A stretch of DNA of 64,000 nt from assembly GCF_018156225.1 (NCBI RefSeq), contig NZ_JAGTAR010000014.1, positions 32,001-96,000 on the forward strand, in the 5' to 3' direction. Shown here in pieces: positions 52,681 through 61,835 of the stretch (position 1 is its first letter; each line of letters opens with the position of its first letter). Below the pieces are notes generated by a model. It ran no database searches, had not been told where the DNA came from, and saw only the letters and a list, made by a program, of their open reading frames with translations. The stretch comes from Carboxylicivirga sediminis (lineage in GTDB: Bacteria > Bacteroidota > Bacteroidia > Bacteroidales > Marinilabiliaceae). A program made the position numbers and the translations under genes.

Positions 52681-53760
52681 TTAGTCGTTTTCTCTTCCTG
52701 CAATATAACCTCTCCACTTCTCAATGGCCTCCATCATATCTTCAGGAATATCCGTATTAAAATCAATGTACTCTTTGGTGGTCGGATGAATGAAACCCAA
52801 CGTTTTTGCATGCAGTGCCTGTCTTGGCAAAATATTAAAACAGTTTTGTACAAATTGCTTGTACTTGGTAAAAGTAGTGCCCTTTAAAATTTGATCGCCA
52901 CCATAACGTTCATCGTTGAACAGTGGGTGACCAAGGTATTTCATGTGTGCTCGAATCTGGTGTGTTCTACCAGTTTCCAGTTTACATTCTACCAACGAAA
53001 CGTAACCTAAACGCTCCAATACCTTATAGTGTGTTACGGCATGTTTACCACGGTCTCCATCCGGGAATACAGCCATCTGCTTGCGATCCTGCAGGCTGCG
53101 ACCAATGTTACCAATGATGGTGCCTTCATCTTCGGCCGGTTGTCCCCATACCAATGCAATGTAGGTACGCGTAGAGGTTTTTTCGAAAAACTGACGGGCC
53201 AGAAAGTTTTTGGCTTCCTCTGTTTTGGCAACAACTAGTAAACCTGATGTATCCTTATCAATACGATGAACCAGTCCCGGGCGAGGATCCTCAGAATTGA
53301 ACAGCGGCAAATCTTTCAGGTGCCAGGCCAAAGCATTAACCATAGTGCCTGTGTAGTTTCCATGTCCCGGATGCACTACCATGCCTGGTTTTTTGTTGAT
53401 GATAATCAGTTGATCATCTTCATATGGAATATCCAGAGGTATATCCTGAGCAATAATTTTCAGTTCGCGACGAGGAAAGGACATCACGATAGTGATCACC
53501 TCATTGGCTTTTATCTTATAATTGGATTTAACCGGCTTGTCGTTAACGCGGATATTACCGGCTGCCGCTGCATCCTGTATTTTATTGCGCGAGGCATTCT
53601 CAATGCGGTTGACCAAAAATTTATCGATGCGCAGTGGCTTTTGTCCCGGATCAGTTACAAAGCGATAGTGCTCATACAACTCATTACCATCGTCCGAACC
53701 ATTTGCGTCATCCAGTTCGTCCAACTCATCCAACTCATCTTCCTGTATGTGCTCTGTCAT
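52681..53760 (-). CDS. rluD: RluD-family 23S rRNA pseudouridine synthase
   Basis: Isomerises uridines in the 23S rRNA helix 69 region. 359 residues from the ATG at 53760 (a TTG lies four codons upstream). An acidic, repetitive N terminus (ELDELDELDD) precedes the S4 domain (LRIDKFLVNRIENASRNKIQ, about 40-100). The catalytic Asp is in GLVHRIDKDTSGLLVVAK; the motif III region is LETGRTHQIRAHMKYLGHPL. The acidic leader comes from 9-base tandem repeats in the DNA. Confidence 0.93.
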   Translation of the reverse strand: MTEHIQEDELDELDELDDANGSDDGNELYEHYRFVTDPGQKPLRIDKFLVNRIENASRNKIQDAAAAGNIRVNDKPVKSNYKIKANEVITIVMSFPRRELKIIAQDIPLDIPYEDDQLIIINKKPGMVVHPGHGNYTGTMVNALAWHLKDLPLFNSEDPRPGLVHRIDKDTSGLLVVAKTEEAKNFLARQFFEKTSTRTYIALVWGQPAEDEGTIIGNIGRSLQDRKQMAVFPDGDRGKHAVTHYKVLERLGYVSLVECKLETGRTHQIRAHMKYLGHPLFNDERYGGDQILKGTTFTKYKQFVQNCFNILPRQALHAKTLGFIHPTTKEYIDFNTDIPEDMMEAIEKWRGYIAGREND

Positions 53761-53846
53761 TCTATTTATCAATTAGTTAATTCTTAAATCTGTCTACCTC
53801 TCACTCACAACCAGCCAACATCAATCCTCGGTCTTCCGTTCAGCCA

Positions 53847-54635
53847 TTAATAACTCACTTTGGCAGTATCTACACTTAACCATACATCTATAGAAGCGCC
53901 AAGAGGTATGCGTTCACCTGTTTCGGCCGATGGTTGTTGTTTCCATATAAATGCCGCTATGGAATCTTCTGCTGTAATGACAGATTCATCATATATGGCC
54001 GCACCAATATTTAAAGAAACAGAGGCAGAATAGTTTTTAGCCTCTTCCAGTGTAAGCGCTTTTAAATCCGGTACATTGGTTCGTTCGGTGCTAAGGCCTT
54101 TACCGATGTGCAAATCAATCACCGATCCTTTTAATACCACAGTTCCCGGCTCAACCGGTTTGCCTTTATAAAGCTGCTGAATAACCAGGTTGCGATATTC
54201 GCTTGGTACATAGATAAGTTCACCGGTTACCAGTCCGTACGATTCCAATATTACTTTGGCATTTCGCAATGAGTAATCTACAAGGTTTGGGATCTGAACT
54301 TTTTCGGGCGCAATAGCTTTGATGGTAAAGTGAATATTACGATTTTCTTTTACCATACTGCCAGGCGCCGGTATTTGTTCAATGACTGCACCGGGCAGGT
54401 AGCCATCAATATGTACCGAGTCGATGATGTTATAGCGAAAGCCTTTCTCTTCAATTAATTGACTGAATTGCTCTTCAGTCAGGCCTTTAAAGTCGGGTAC
54501 AGGATAGTATTCGCCGTGGTTGGTGTAAATATTTAAGCTAACAAAAGTGGCGATTAATGCCAGTGTGATTACTCCAATTGCTATGACAATATTTTTGACA
54601 AATACGTTATTGATTATTCCTTTGATCGTTGACAT
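53847..54635 (-). CDS. PASTA-domain membrane protein
   Basis: 262 residues from the ATG at 54635. One N-terminal membrane helix (VIAIGVITLALIATFVSLNIY), then three PASTA modules outside the membrane (about 45-110, 115-180, 185-260), each with a typical start such as YYPVPDFKGLTEEQFSQL and VQIPNLVDYSLRNAKVIL. PASTA domains bind peptidoglycan fragments in other bacteria; there is no kinase domain here. The operon with rluD and ddl fits a cell-wall role. Confidence 0.9.
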   Translation of the reverse strand: MSTIKGIINNVFVKNIVIAIGVITLALIATFVSLNIYTNHGEYYPVPDFKGLTEEQFSQLIEEKGFRYNIIDSVHIDGYLPGAVIEQIPAPGSMVKENRNIHFTIKAIAPEKVQIPNLVDYSLRNAKVILESYGLVTGELIYVPSEYRNLVIQQLYKGKPVEPGTVVLKGSVIDLHIGKGLSTERTNVPDLKALTLEEAKNYSASVSLNIGAAIYDESVITAEDSIAAFIWKQQPSAETGERIPLGASIDVWLSVDTAKVSY

Positions 54636-54749
54636 AAGCATGTTGATTTGTATACCGCTTTTTTACTTTTATTTCAAGAGTGAAAAAAATGCTGGTTTAT
54701 AACAGATGGTCAAAAATAGTAAAACTTCTGCTATCAGAGTTATGGGCAT

Positions 54750-54788
54750 AAAAAAAGTAAAGAACCCATAGTGGATTCTTTACTTTTT
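54750..54788 (-). terminator. Intrinsic terminator after rpmH
   Basis: On the minus strand, AAAAAGTAAAGAA pairs with TTCTTTACTTTTT around an inner CCA/TGG pairing with one mismatch, ending in a T run. Confidence 0.85.
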
Positions 54789-54807
54789 ATATCGTGAAAG
54801 CTCTTAA

Positions 54808-54966
54808 TTAAGCTTTATGTCTTTTTTCGCTAGAAACAGTTAATTTCTTACGTCCTTTAGCTCTTCTTGCAGCTAATACTTTACGACCACTTGCGCTAGC
54901 CATTCTTTCGCGGAAACCATGCTTGTTTCTTCTCTTTCTGTTCGATGGTTGGAATGTCCTTTTCAT
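54808..54966 (-). CDS. rpmH: 50S ribosomal protein L34
   Basis: 52-residue, strongly basic ribosomal protein starting [20 protein letters not shown], with [20 protein letters not shown], the invariant L34 pattern. It has its own terminator on the downstream side, so it is transcribed apart from the PASTA-rluD-ddl operon. Confidence 0.96.
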   Translation of the reverse strand: MKRTFQPSNRKRRNKHGFRERMASASGRKVLAARRAKGRKKLTVSSEKRHKA

Positions 54967-55156
54967 TGTATGTAATTTTTTTATTCTTCGTAATAATCGC
55001 TTTTCAAATGGATTCGTTCGGGATCTTCCTCCTTTGAAGAGCTAAGTTAATGTTGTTACCTTAACTTTTCGGACTGCAAAAATACATGTTTTTTTTATCT
55101 TCCAAAAAAAAATGAATGCTTTTTTAGGTTTGTATAAAGTTTAATACCACTGTTGC

Positions 55157-55777
55157 TTACATCGACAGATGGATGATCTTTTTCGTCTCAAAAAACTCCT
55201 CCTCAAAGTAGTTGGTCAGCGGCGTTACGGATGCCCTGTTTTTAAACGGCTTTATTTCACCTTCAAAGTCTCCTCCCTTTAAATAGATGATGCCGTTAGT
55301 AATGGCATTTTTATTCGTTGGAAGGAATTTGTTGTGACATAGTTTTACGAAATCAGGAAAGGCGGTTACTGCCCGGCTGATAATAAAATCATATTGCTTA
55401 GGATGATTTTCAACTCTTATTTGTTCAGCTGTAAGATTTTGTAGGTCTAATGCCTCAGCAACGCCTTTCACCACTTTAATTTTCTTACCAATCGAATCGA
55501 TGAGGTGAAACTGACAGTCAGGATTCATAATAGCCAGAGGAATACCCGGAAAACCACCACCACAGCCAACATCCAGGATTTGTGTGCCTGTTTCAAATTG
55601 AATGAAAGCTGCTATGCCTAATGAATGCAAAACATGACGTTCGTAGAAGTGGTCCATGTCTTTGCGCGATATGACATTGATTTTTGAATTCCAGTCAGCA
55701 TATAAATCTCCCAGTCGGCTGAGTTTTTCTTCAACAGAAGGATCTAAATTCGGAAAGTACTTTTTAATTAATTCCAT
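55157..55777 (-). CDS. rsmG: 16S rRNA (guanine-N7) methyltransferase RsmG
   Basis: Methylates G527 of 16S rRNA with S-adenosylmethionine. 206 residues. Starts with YFPNLDPSVEEKLSRLGDLYADWNSKINVISRKD, typical of GidB/RsmG; SAM motif ILDVGCGGGFPGIPLAI (about 67-83); IISRAVTAFPDFVKLC later. The C terminus ends KKIIHLSM. The 190 bases between it and rpmH hold no ORF. Confidence 0.95.
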   Translation of the reverse strand: MELIKKYFPNLDPSVEEKLSRLGDLYADWNSKINVISRKDMDHFYERHVLHSLGIAAFIQFETGTQILDVGCGGGFPGIPLAIMNPDCQFHLIDSIGKKIKVVKGVAEALDLQNLTAEQIRVENHPKQYDFIISRAVTAFPDFVKLCHNKFLPTNKNAITNGIIYLKGGDFEGEIKPFKNRASVTPLTNYFEEEFFETKKIIHLSM

Positions 55778-55836
55778 GATATGATGTGCAGGATAACTTA
55801 TCCTGAATGCTAAATGTTAAAATAGAAACTAAGAGC

Positions 55837-56445
55837 TTACCCCAGTTTGATATCCGAGTTTTTTAGGGTATTGAAGAGAAGTTCTCTGGCTCTGAATAAT
55901 TGGGCTTTTACAGTTCCAAGCGGAAGATCCAGCTCTTCGGCAATCTCTTCATATGAGAACTCTTTGAAATAGCGAAGCTCAATTAAAATGCGATAGCGGG
56001 GTTTAAGTTTCTTGACCACGGTGCGCATTAATATCTTCTTTTGCTGCTTTATCAGATTTTCTTCCGGGTCGGGCGTTTCATCCTTCAGGTGTATCGGCTG
56101 ATCATTTTCTTTATCATCCGAAATGCCGCCATCGATGGAAACGATGTTATTGCGCTTTTTCCTAAGAAAATCAATGCAGTTATTAGAGGCTATTTTGAAC
56201 AGCCATGTGCTGAATGCATAGTTTGGTGAGTATTGATGAATGTTCTTAAAGGCTTTACCAAAGGCCTCAATCGTCAGGTCCTCGGCATCACTTTTGTTAT
56301 TCACCATTTTCAGGAGCATAAAGTAAATGGCATCTCTGTAGCGGCCCATGAGTTCAGCATAGGCTTTTTGATCGCCTTTAACTGCTACTTCCACTAAATC
56401 TAAGTCGTATTTTGCCTTATCAGATAGATTCGGATTTACTTCCAT
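55837..56445 (-). CDS. RNA polymerase sigma factor, ECF type
   Basis: 202 residues. Region 2 is FMLLKMVNNKSDAEDLTIEAFGKAFKNI with YAFSTWLFKIASNNCIDFLRKKR; region 4 is LIELRYFKEFSYEEIAEELDLPLGTVKAQLFRARELL. A charged linker (SDDKENDQPIHLKDETPDPEEN) separates them. No anti-sigma gene is adjacent. It overlaps the 3' end of the glycosyltransferase gene by 10 bases, indicating co-transcription. Regulon unknown. Confidence 0.92.
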   Translation of the reverse strand: MEVNPNLSDKAKYDLDLVEVAVKGDQKAYAELMGRYRDAIYFMLLKMVNNKSDAEDLTIEAFGKAFKNIHQYSPNYAFSTWLFKIASNNCIDFLRKKRNNIVSIDGGISDDKENDQPIHLKDETPDPEENLIKQQKKILMRTVVKKLKPRYRILIELRYFKEFSYEEIAEELDLPLGTVKAQLFRARELLFNTLKNSDIKLG

Positions 56446-57572
56446 TTCTTCTTCTTTGCACTAAAAATATTAATTACCCAAACACTCCCAACTAACCAAG
56501 GCGTTATAAAATCAAAAATACTGGTTGCCCAGAATAACTTGTTTTCTCCCATTTTATTTGCTGCTTTGGCTAATACAATATGTAAAGTCAGCATGCGGAG
56601 AGCAAATAACGCAATTGTTAAAGGAACAAAAATATGAAAAAAAAGTGAACAAAGTGTTAGAAGCCACATTATTTGACGAGTCAGGGGCTCCATAATCAGC
56701 CAGCATTTTATCCCAAACCTATATGCAGGTGCCGTGGTTAAATGCCTCGATTTACGAGTTCTCCATTCACTGAAACTTTGTGGTGCCAGTGATACGGTTT
56801 GGCTATCGTAATTTAATTGAATAGTTGTGTTATGTTTATTGGCGCAACGTCTGATAAACAAATCATCGTCACCCGAAGCCATGTTAAGGTATGGCTTAAA
56901 AACATCGCTTTGCTCAAACAAAGATTTGGTATAAGCCATGTTTCTGCCAACCGCCATAAATGGTTTGCCACGTAATGCAAAGCCCATATATTGTACTGCG
57001 TTGAAAAAGGTTTCGTAGCGCAAAAACAGGTTGAAGAATGATTTTTGCTTCTCAAAGCGGCCATGGCCAATTACTATTTGTTTTTCATCGGTGAACTGAC
57101 TGCTTACTTCTTTTAGCCATTGGTCTGATGTTGGGTAGCAATCAGCATCAGTAAACACTAAATGCTCATTATTAGCTGCTTTTATACCAATTGTGAGCGC
57201 TAATTTTTTACCTTGATAATGTTGTTTGCTAAGTGGGATGCTGGTGTAATAGAGGTTGCTGAATTCAGTCTTTAGTTGCGCTAATACCATTTCTGAGTCA
57301 TCCGTAGAGCAGTCATTTACCACAATGACCTCAAAATTGGGGTAATTCTGGTTGCATATCTTCGGAATGAAGTTTTTTAGATTCGATGCTTCGTTTTTAG
57401 CACAAATAATAACTGATAAAGGACGCTGTTTATTATCATACGTCAGAGGTTTAAAATGCGATGGTTTTAAAAGAAAGAATAGCTGGTAAAAGAGCTGAAA
57501 AAGCCAGGAAAAGATAAAAATGCCGCCTAAGGTATATAGTATTGATTCGTCCACAGTTTGAATTTTAGTCAA
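56436..57572 (-). CDS. Membrane-anchored family 2 glycosyltransferase
   Basis: About 378 residues. An N-terminal membrane helix (LGGIFIFSWLFQLFYQLFFLL), a GT-A domain (LSVIICAKNEASNLKNFIPK; VIVVNDCSTDDSEMVL; the DxD-type site FTDADCYP; ASGDDDLFIRRCA; RTRKSRHLTTAPAY, close to the Q/RxxRW region) and C-terminal membrane helices. Resembles processive or LPS-type transferases. The start is uncertain: no in-frame ATG exists near the N terminus; TTG at 57572 or GTG at 57554 are the options. Confidence 0.86.
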   Translation of the reverse strand: MTKIQTVDESILYTLGGIFIFSWLFQLFYQLFFLLKPSHFKPLTYDNKQRPLSVIICAKNEASNLKNFIPKICNQNYPNFEVIVVNDCSTDDSEMVLAQLKTEFSNLYYTSIPLSKQHYQGKKLALTIGIKAANNEHLVFTDADCYPTSDQWLKEVSSQFTDEKQIVIGHGRFEKQKSFFNLFLRYETFFNAVQYMGFALRGKPFMAVGRNMAYTKSLFEQSDVFKPYLNMASGDDDLFIRRCANKHNTTIQLNYDSQTVSLAPQSFSEWRTRKSRHLTTAPAYRFGIKCWLIMEPLTRQIMWLLTLCSLFFHIFVPLTIALFALRMLTLHIVLAKAANKMGENKLFWATSIFDFITPWLVGSVWVINIFSAKKKKWK

Positions 57573-57770
57573 AAATGCAACATATTTTTATGAAAAGCCT
57601 GTTCTTATCAAGTCATTTTTGCCCATCGTTTCAAAAAAATGACGACGAAACAGTTTTTAGTGTAAGAACCTCTTTTCTGCATTTTATTTATAAAGCGGCT
57701 GTTGTATATTTGCAGGCTGTTTTATCATACAATGATAGGCAGATTTAGAAATGTCATTAATACAAGGAAA

Positions 57771-58901
57771 ATGAAATTTGAGCTGCAACATACCGATGCC
57801 AAAAGTAGTGCGCGCGTTGGGAAAATAACAACCGATCATGGTGAAATTGAAACACCCATTTTTATGCCAGTTGGAACTGTTGGCTCGGTTAAAGGGGTGC
57901 ATTTTCGTGATTTGGAAGATGATGTTAAGGCCCAAATTATTCTCGGCAATACTTACCACCTGTATCTGCGACCTGGTTTGGATATATTAAAAGCCGCAGG
58001 TGGATTACATAAATTCAACGGTTGGGATAAACCAATGTTGACCGATAGTGGAGGCTATCAGGTATTCTCTTTAAGTGATAACCGAAAACTGACCGAAGAA
58101 GGTGCCATGTTTCGTTCACACCTGGATGGCTCAAAGCATTTATTTACGCCCGAAAATGTAGTGGATATTCAGCGGGTCATTGGGGCAGATATTATTATGG
58201 CACTGGATGAGTGCCCGCCGGGAGATGCTGAATATGCTTACGCTAAAAAATCGATGGAGCTCACGCATCGCTGGTTAAAAAGAGGTGTTGACCATTTTGA
58301 CCGAACAGAACCGTTGTATGGGCATTCTCAAACATTCTTTCCGATAGTGCAAGGAGCCGGTTATCGTGATTTGAGAACCCAGTCGGCTGAATTTATTGCT
58401 TCGCAAAACCGCGAAGGTAATGCCATCGGTGGGCTGGCCGTTGGTGAACCAACAGAGGTGATGTATGAAATGGTTGAGCTGGTGAATGGTATCTTACCTA
58501 AAGATAAGCCACGTTACCTGATGGGGGTGGGTACACCTGCCAATTTACTTGAAAATATTGCATTGGGTGTAGATATGTTCGACTGTGTAATGCCTACGCG
58601 CAATGGGCGTAATGGCATGCTTTTTACCTCTGAAGGCATACTAAATATGCGCAATGAGAAGTGGAAAAACGACTTCTCACCTGTAGATCCTAATGGAACA
58701 TCTTTTGTTGATCATCACTATACCAAGGCCTACCTGCGTCATTTATATGTTTCAAAAGAAATGTTAGCGGCGCAAATTGGCAGTATGCACAATCTGACAT
58801 TTTATTTATGGTTAGTGCGCGAGGCGCGTAAGCACATTTTGGAAGGCGATTTTGTGCAATGGAAGGATGTGATGGTTAAAAAATTGACAACTCGCCTTTA
58901 A
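57771..58901 (+). CDS. tgt: tRNA-guanine transglycosylase
   Basis: Inserts preQ1 at position 34 of GUN tRNAs on the queuosine route. 376 residues from the ATG at 57771 (MKFELQHTDAKSSARVG), preferred to a TTG-opened extension at 57702. Motifs: TPIFMPVGTVGSVKG, MLTDSGGYQVFSLS (catalytic Asp region), GGLAVGEPTEVMYEM, YLMGVGTPANLLENIALGVDMFDCVMPTRNGRNG. The canonical C-terminal zinc cysteines (CxCxxC) of most bacterial Tgt are not evident in the NMRNEKWKNDFSPVDPNG segment, where the usual cysteines are absent. Confidence 0.93.
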   Translation: MKFELQHTDAKSSARVGKITTDHGEIETPIFMPVGTVGSVKGVHFRDLEDDVKAQIILGNTYHLYLRPGLDILKAAGGLHKFNGWDKPMLTDSGGYQVFSLSDNRKLTEEGAMFRSHLDGSKHLFTPENVVDIQRVIGADIIMALDECPPGDAEYAYAKKSMELTHRWLKRGVDHFDRTEPLYGHSQTFFPIVQGAGYRDLRTQSAEFIASQNREGNAIGGLAVGEPTEVMYEMVELVNGILPKDKPRYLMGVGTPANLLENIALGVDMFDCVMPTRNGRNGMLFTSEGILNMRNEKWKNDFSPVDPNGTSFVDHHYTKAYLRHLYVSKEMLAAQIGSMHNLTFYLWLVREARKHILEGDFVQWKDVMVKKLTTRL

Positions 58902-59025
58902 TGGTAATGAGTGTGCAAGAGCTATTAGTTGTCTATAACAAAGGAGTGATTGAAGTTTTACTATTTAGCTTGTAACTATTTTTTCGTTCTTTTGTAGCAG
59001 GCTTCACTAAACTAAATAGAGAGTT

Positions 59026-60108
59026 TTGAAAAAACTTGATCTTTATATACTTAGAAAATTTTTAGGGACATTCTTTTTTGCGATACTGTTGATAATTAGT
59101 ATATCAGTGGTGTTTGATGTCACCGAAAAGATTGATAATTTCTTTGAACACGGGGCTCCTTTAAAGGCGATTGTGTTTGATTATTATAAGAATTTCATCC
59201 CCTATTTTGCCAACCTGTTTACCCCATTATTTGTATTTATTGCGGTTATCTTTTTCACTTCAAAGATGGCCTATCAAACAGAGATTATTGCCATTTTGTC
59301 GAGCGGCGTTAGCTTCCGGCGTATGATGTTCCCCTATTTTTTGGGAGCTGCTATCATTGGGCTTTTCTCATTTTTGTTGGGTGGTTATGTAATACCGCCG
59401 GCCAACCAAACTCGTATACAGTTTGAAAATGTCTATGTTAAAAACAGGAAAGCCAAAGGGCTGGACAAAATTCATATGCAAATAGAGCCAGGTGTGTTTG
59501 TTTACCTGGATAAGTACCGGGCTTATAGCGGTAATGGCGATCATTTTTCGATGGAAAAATACGATGAAAAGGAATTGGTGTCCAAGTTATCAGCCCGTTA
59601 TGCCAAATACGATACTACTTCGGGTAAATGGCAGCTCAGGAATTATGTGTTGCGCGAGTTTACCGACGGGGTGGAGCATAAGATAAGCAGCGGTTCCAAA
59701 ATGGATACCCTGATTGCCAATGTAACGCCCAAAGACTTTCAGGAAGAGCGCAAGTATTTTGAGATGATGACCAATACCGAATTGGATAATTATATTGATG
59801 AGCAGCGAGCTCGCGGCGTTGGAAACCTTGAGGAGTTTCTTATTGAGAAGTATAAGCGGGTGGCATCACCGTTCAGCGCCTTTATTCTAACCCTTATTGG
59901 GGTGTCATTGGCTTCGCGTAAAGTGCGGGGCGGTATGGGGCTGCACATTGGAGTTGGTATTGCGTTGAGTTTTTCGTATATTTTGTTCATGACAATTTCA
60001 ACCACCTTTGCCGTAAATGGTAATATGAATCCAATGTTGGCCGTATGGTTGCCCAACATTGTTTTTGCTGCCATAGGATTTTATTTGTACATGAGGGCGC
60101 CTAAATAG
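59026..60108 (+). CDS. LptF/LptG-family permease
   Basis: Inner-membrane subunit of the LPS export ABC transporter. 360 residues, six membrane helices around a periplasmic jellyroll (about 120-260): MKKLDLYILRKFLGTFFFAI at the N terminus, FTPLFVFIAVIFFTSKMAYQTEIIAILSSGVSF for helix 2-3 and the coupling region, and RVASPFSAFILTLIGVSLASRKVRGGMG before helix 5. The start is a TTG at 59026: an in-frame TAG lies just upstream and no ATG fits. Typically follows tgt in Bacteroidota. Confidence 0.92.
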   Translation: MKKLDLYILRKFLGTFFFAILLIISISVVFDVTEKIDNFFEHGAPLKAIVFDYYKNFIPYFANLFTPLFVFIAVIFFTSKMAYQTEIIAILSSGVSFRRMMFPYFLGAAIIGLFSFLLGGYVIPPANQTRIQFENVYVKNRKAKGLDKIHMQIEPGVFVYLDKYRAYSGNGDHFSMEKYDEKELVSKLSARYAKYDTTSGKWQLRNYVLREFTDGVEHKISSGSKMDTLIANVTPKDFQEERKYFEMMTNTELDNYIDEQRARGVGNLEEFLIEKYKRVASPFSAFILTLIGVSLASRKVRGGMGLHIGVGIALSFSYILFMTISTTFAVNGNMNPMLAVWLPNIVFAAIGFYLYMRAPK

Positions 60109-60279
60109 TCTAAGAAACTGACTATTTGCACAGGTTGTTCCGTTGTTGAAAAGCGTACTATCTTACTTTATTCCTTTTGTTAAAAAAAATAAATTAGTAA
60201 TTATGCACTCTGAAAAATTATTAATCAGGATGCTAAATTAATATTTTGATTAATAGAGGTTAAATCAAATTTTTGGATT

Positions 60280-61824
60280 ATGTCATTGAAAAAACACATC
60301 CTTGACCTTCGGAAAAGAAAGGAACAAGTGCAAAAGGGTGGTGGCGACAAAGCCATTGAAAAGCAAGCAGCCATGGGTAAAATGACGGCTCGCGAACGAA
60401 TCCTTGCACTCGTTGATAAAGATTCTTTCACCGAATACGACCTTTTTGTTGAGCACACAGCTCGTGACTTCGGAATGGACAAAAAGCAGTTGCATGGTGA
60501 TGGGGTTATTATCGGTACAGGTACCATTTATGGTGCACCTATCTGTATCTTTGCTCAGGATTTCACTGTAGCCGGGGGATCATTAGGATTAATGCATGCC
60601 CGTAAAATTACAAAAATCATGGATCACGCCTTAAAAATGCGTGTGCCTTTAATCGGTATTAACGATTCAGGTGGTGCGCGTATTCAGGAAGGTGTGAACT
60701 CTTTAGCCGGATACGGTGAGATTTTCTACCGTAACACATTAGCTTCAGGTGTTATACCTCAGCTGTCGGTTATCTTGGGTCCATGTGCGGGTGGTGCTGT
60801 ATACTCTCCGGCATTGACAGACTTCGTTTTTGTAGTTGAGAATATTTCTAAGATGTTTATTACCGGACCAGGCGTAATTGAATCAGTGCTTGGTGAAAAA
60901 ATCTCGATGGAAGATTTAGGTGGTGCACGTGTGCACGCTGAAACAACCGGTAATGCTCACTTCTTCTCAAACAGCGAAGCTGAATGTTTCGAGCAGATTA
61001 AGAAACTGATTACCTTTATTCCTTGGAATAACAGTAAGAAAGCAAAAGCTTTCCCTCCAAAACCACCTAAATTCAAAGGTAAGATCGAAGATATTATTCC
61101 TTCTGATCCTAAAACACCTTACGATGTTCGTGATGTTATCAAAGCCATTGTTGATGATTCTGATTTCTTCGAGATTCAGGAGCTTTGGGCTGCGAATATT
61201 GTGATCGGATTTGGTCGCTTAAACGGTGAAACAGTTGGTTTTGTAGCCAACCAGCCTATGGTATTGGCCGGTGTACTTGATTGTGACAGTTCAGATAAGG
61301 CGGCTCGATTCATCCGTTTCTGTGATGCCTTTAATGTGCCTATTATCACTCTTGAGGATATGCCAGGTTACTTGCCGGGTGTAGACCAGGAGCATGCCGG
61401 TGTAATTCGTCACGGAGCGAAAGTACTGTATGCATACTCAGAGGCAACTGTACCTAAAGTAACGGTTATTCTTCGTAAAGCATATGGTGGTGGTTATATC
61501 GCCATGAACTCACGTCACCTTGGAGCAGACTTTATGTTTGCATGGCCAATGGCTGAGATTGCTGTAATGGGACCAGAAGGTGCGGCTAATATCATCTTTA
61601 AGAAAGATATTGATGAAGCTGAGGATAAAGATGCAATGCGTGCCATCAAGGTGGAAGAGTACAAAGAGAAGTTTGCTAATCCATATGTCGCTGCTGCTAA
61701 GGGTTATATTGATTCGGTAATTGAGCCAAGCGAAACACGTGCTTTATTGCTGCATGCCATTGAGGTATCGGCCGGTAAAGATGATCATCGTCCTGCTAAA
61801 AAGCATGGTATTCCTCCATTTTAA
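60280..61824 (+). CDS. Acyl-CoA carboxylase beta (carboxyltransferase) subunit
   Basis: 514-residue carboxyltransferase of the propionyl-/methylmalonyl-CoA family (PccB/MmdA). Motifs: KMTARERILALVDKDSFTEYD, INDSGGARIQEGVNSLAGYGEIF, ILGPCAGGAVYSPALTDFVF, NSEAECFEQIKKL, LEDMPGYLPGVDQEHAGVIRHGAK and AYGGGYIAMNSRHLGADFMFAWP. It could act in propionyl-CoA carboxylase or in a Na+-pumping methylmalonyl-CoA decarboxylase. Only the biotin carrier follows; biotin carboxylase (accC) or the decarboxylase membrane subunits are absent from the window. Confidence 0.93.
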   Translation: MSLKKHILDLRKRKEQVQKGGGDKAIEKQAAMGKMTARERILALVDKDSFTEYDLFVEHTARDFGMDKKQLHGDGVIIGTGTIYGAPICIFAQDFTVAGGSLGLMHARKITKIMDHALKMRVPLIGINDSGGARIQEGVNSLAGYGEIFYRNTLASGVIPQLSVILGPCAGGAVYSPALTDFVFVVENISKMFITGPGVIESVLGEKISMEDLGGARVHAETTGNAHFFSNSEAECFEQIKKLITFIPWNNSKKAKAFPPKPPKFKGKIEDIIPSDPKTPYDVRDVIKAIVDDSDFFEIQELWAANIVIGFGRLNGETVGFVANQPMVLAGVLDCDSSDKAARFIRFCDAFNVPIITLEDMPGYLPGVDQEHAGVIRHGAKVLYAYSEATVPKVTVILRKAYGGGYIAMNSRHLGADFMFAWPMAEIAVMGPEGAANIIFKKDIDEAEDKDAMRAIKVEEYKEKFANPYVAAAKGYIDSVIEPSETRALLLHAIEVSAGKDDHRPAKKHGIPPF

Positions 61825-61835
61825 TAGTTGCGCAT

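Noticed and set aside
53266-53787. 173-residue frame opposite rluD
   Set aside because: Antisense shadow of the conserved RluD sequence; no signal, motif or independent context.
60202-60240. 12-codon frame ahead of the carboxyltransferase
   Set aside because: Too short, no features, and such frames are expected by chance in AT-rich leaders.
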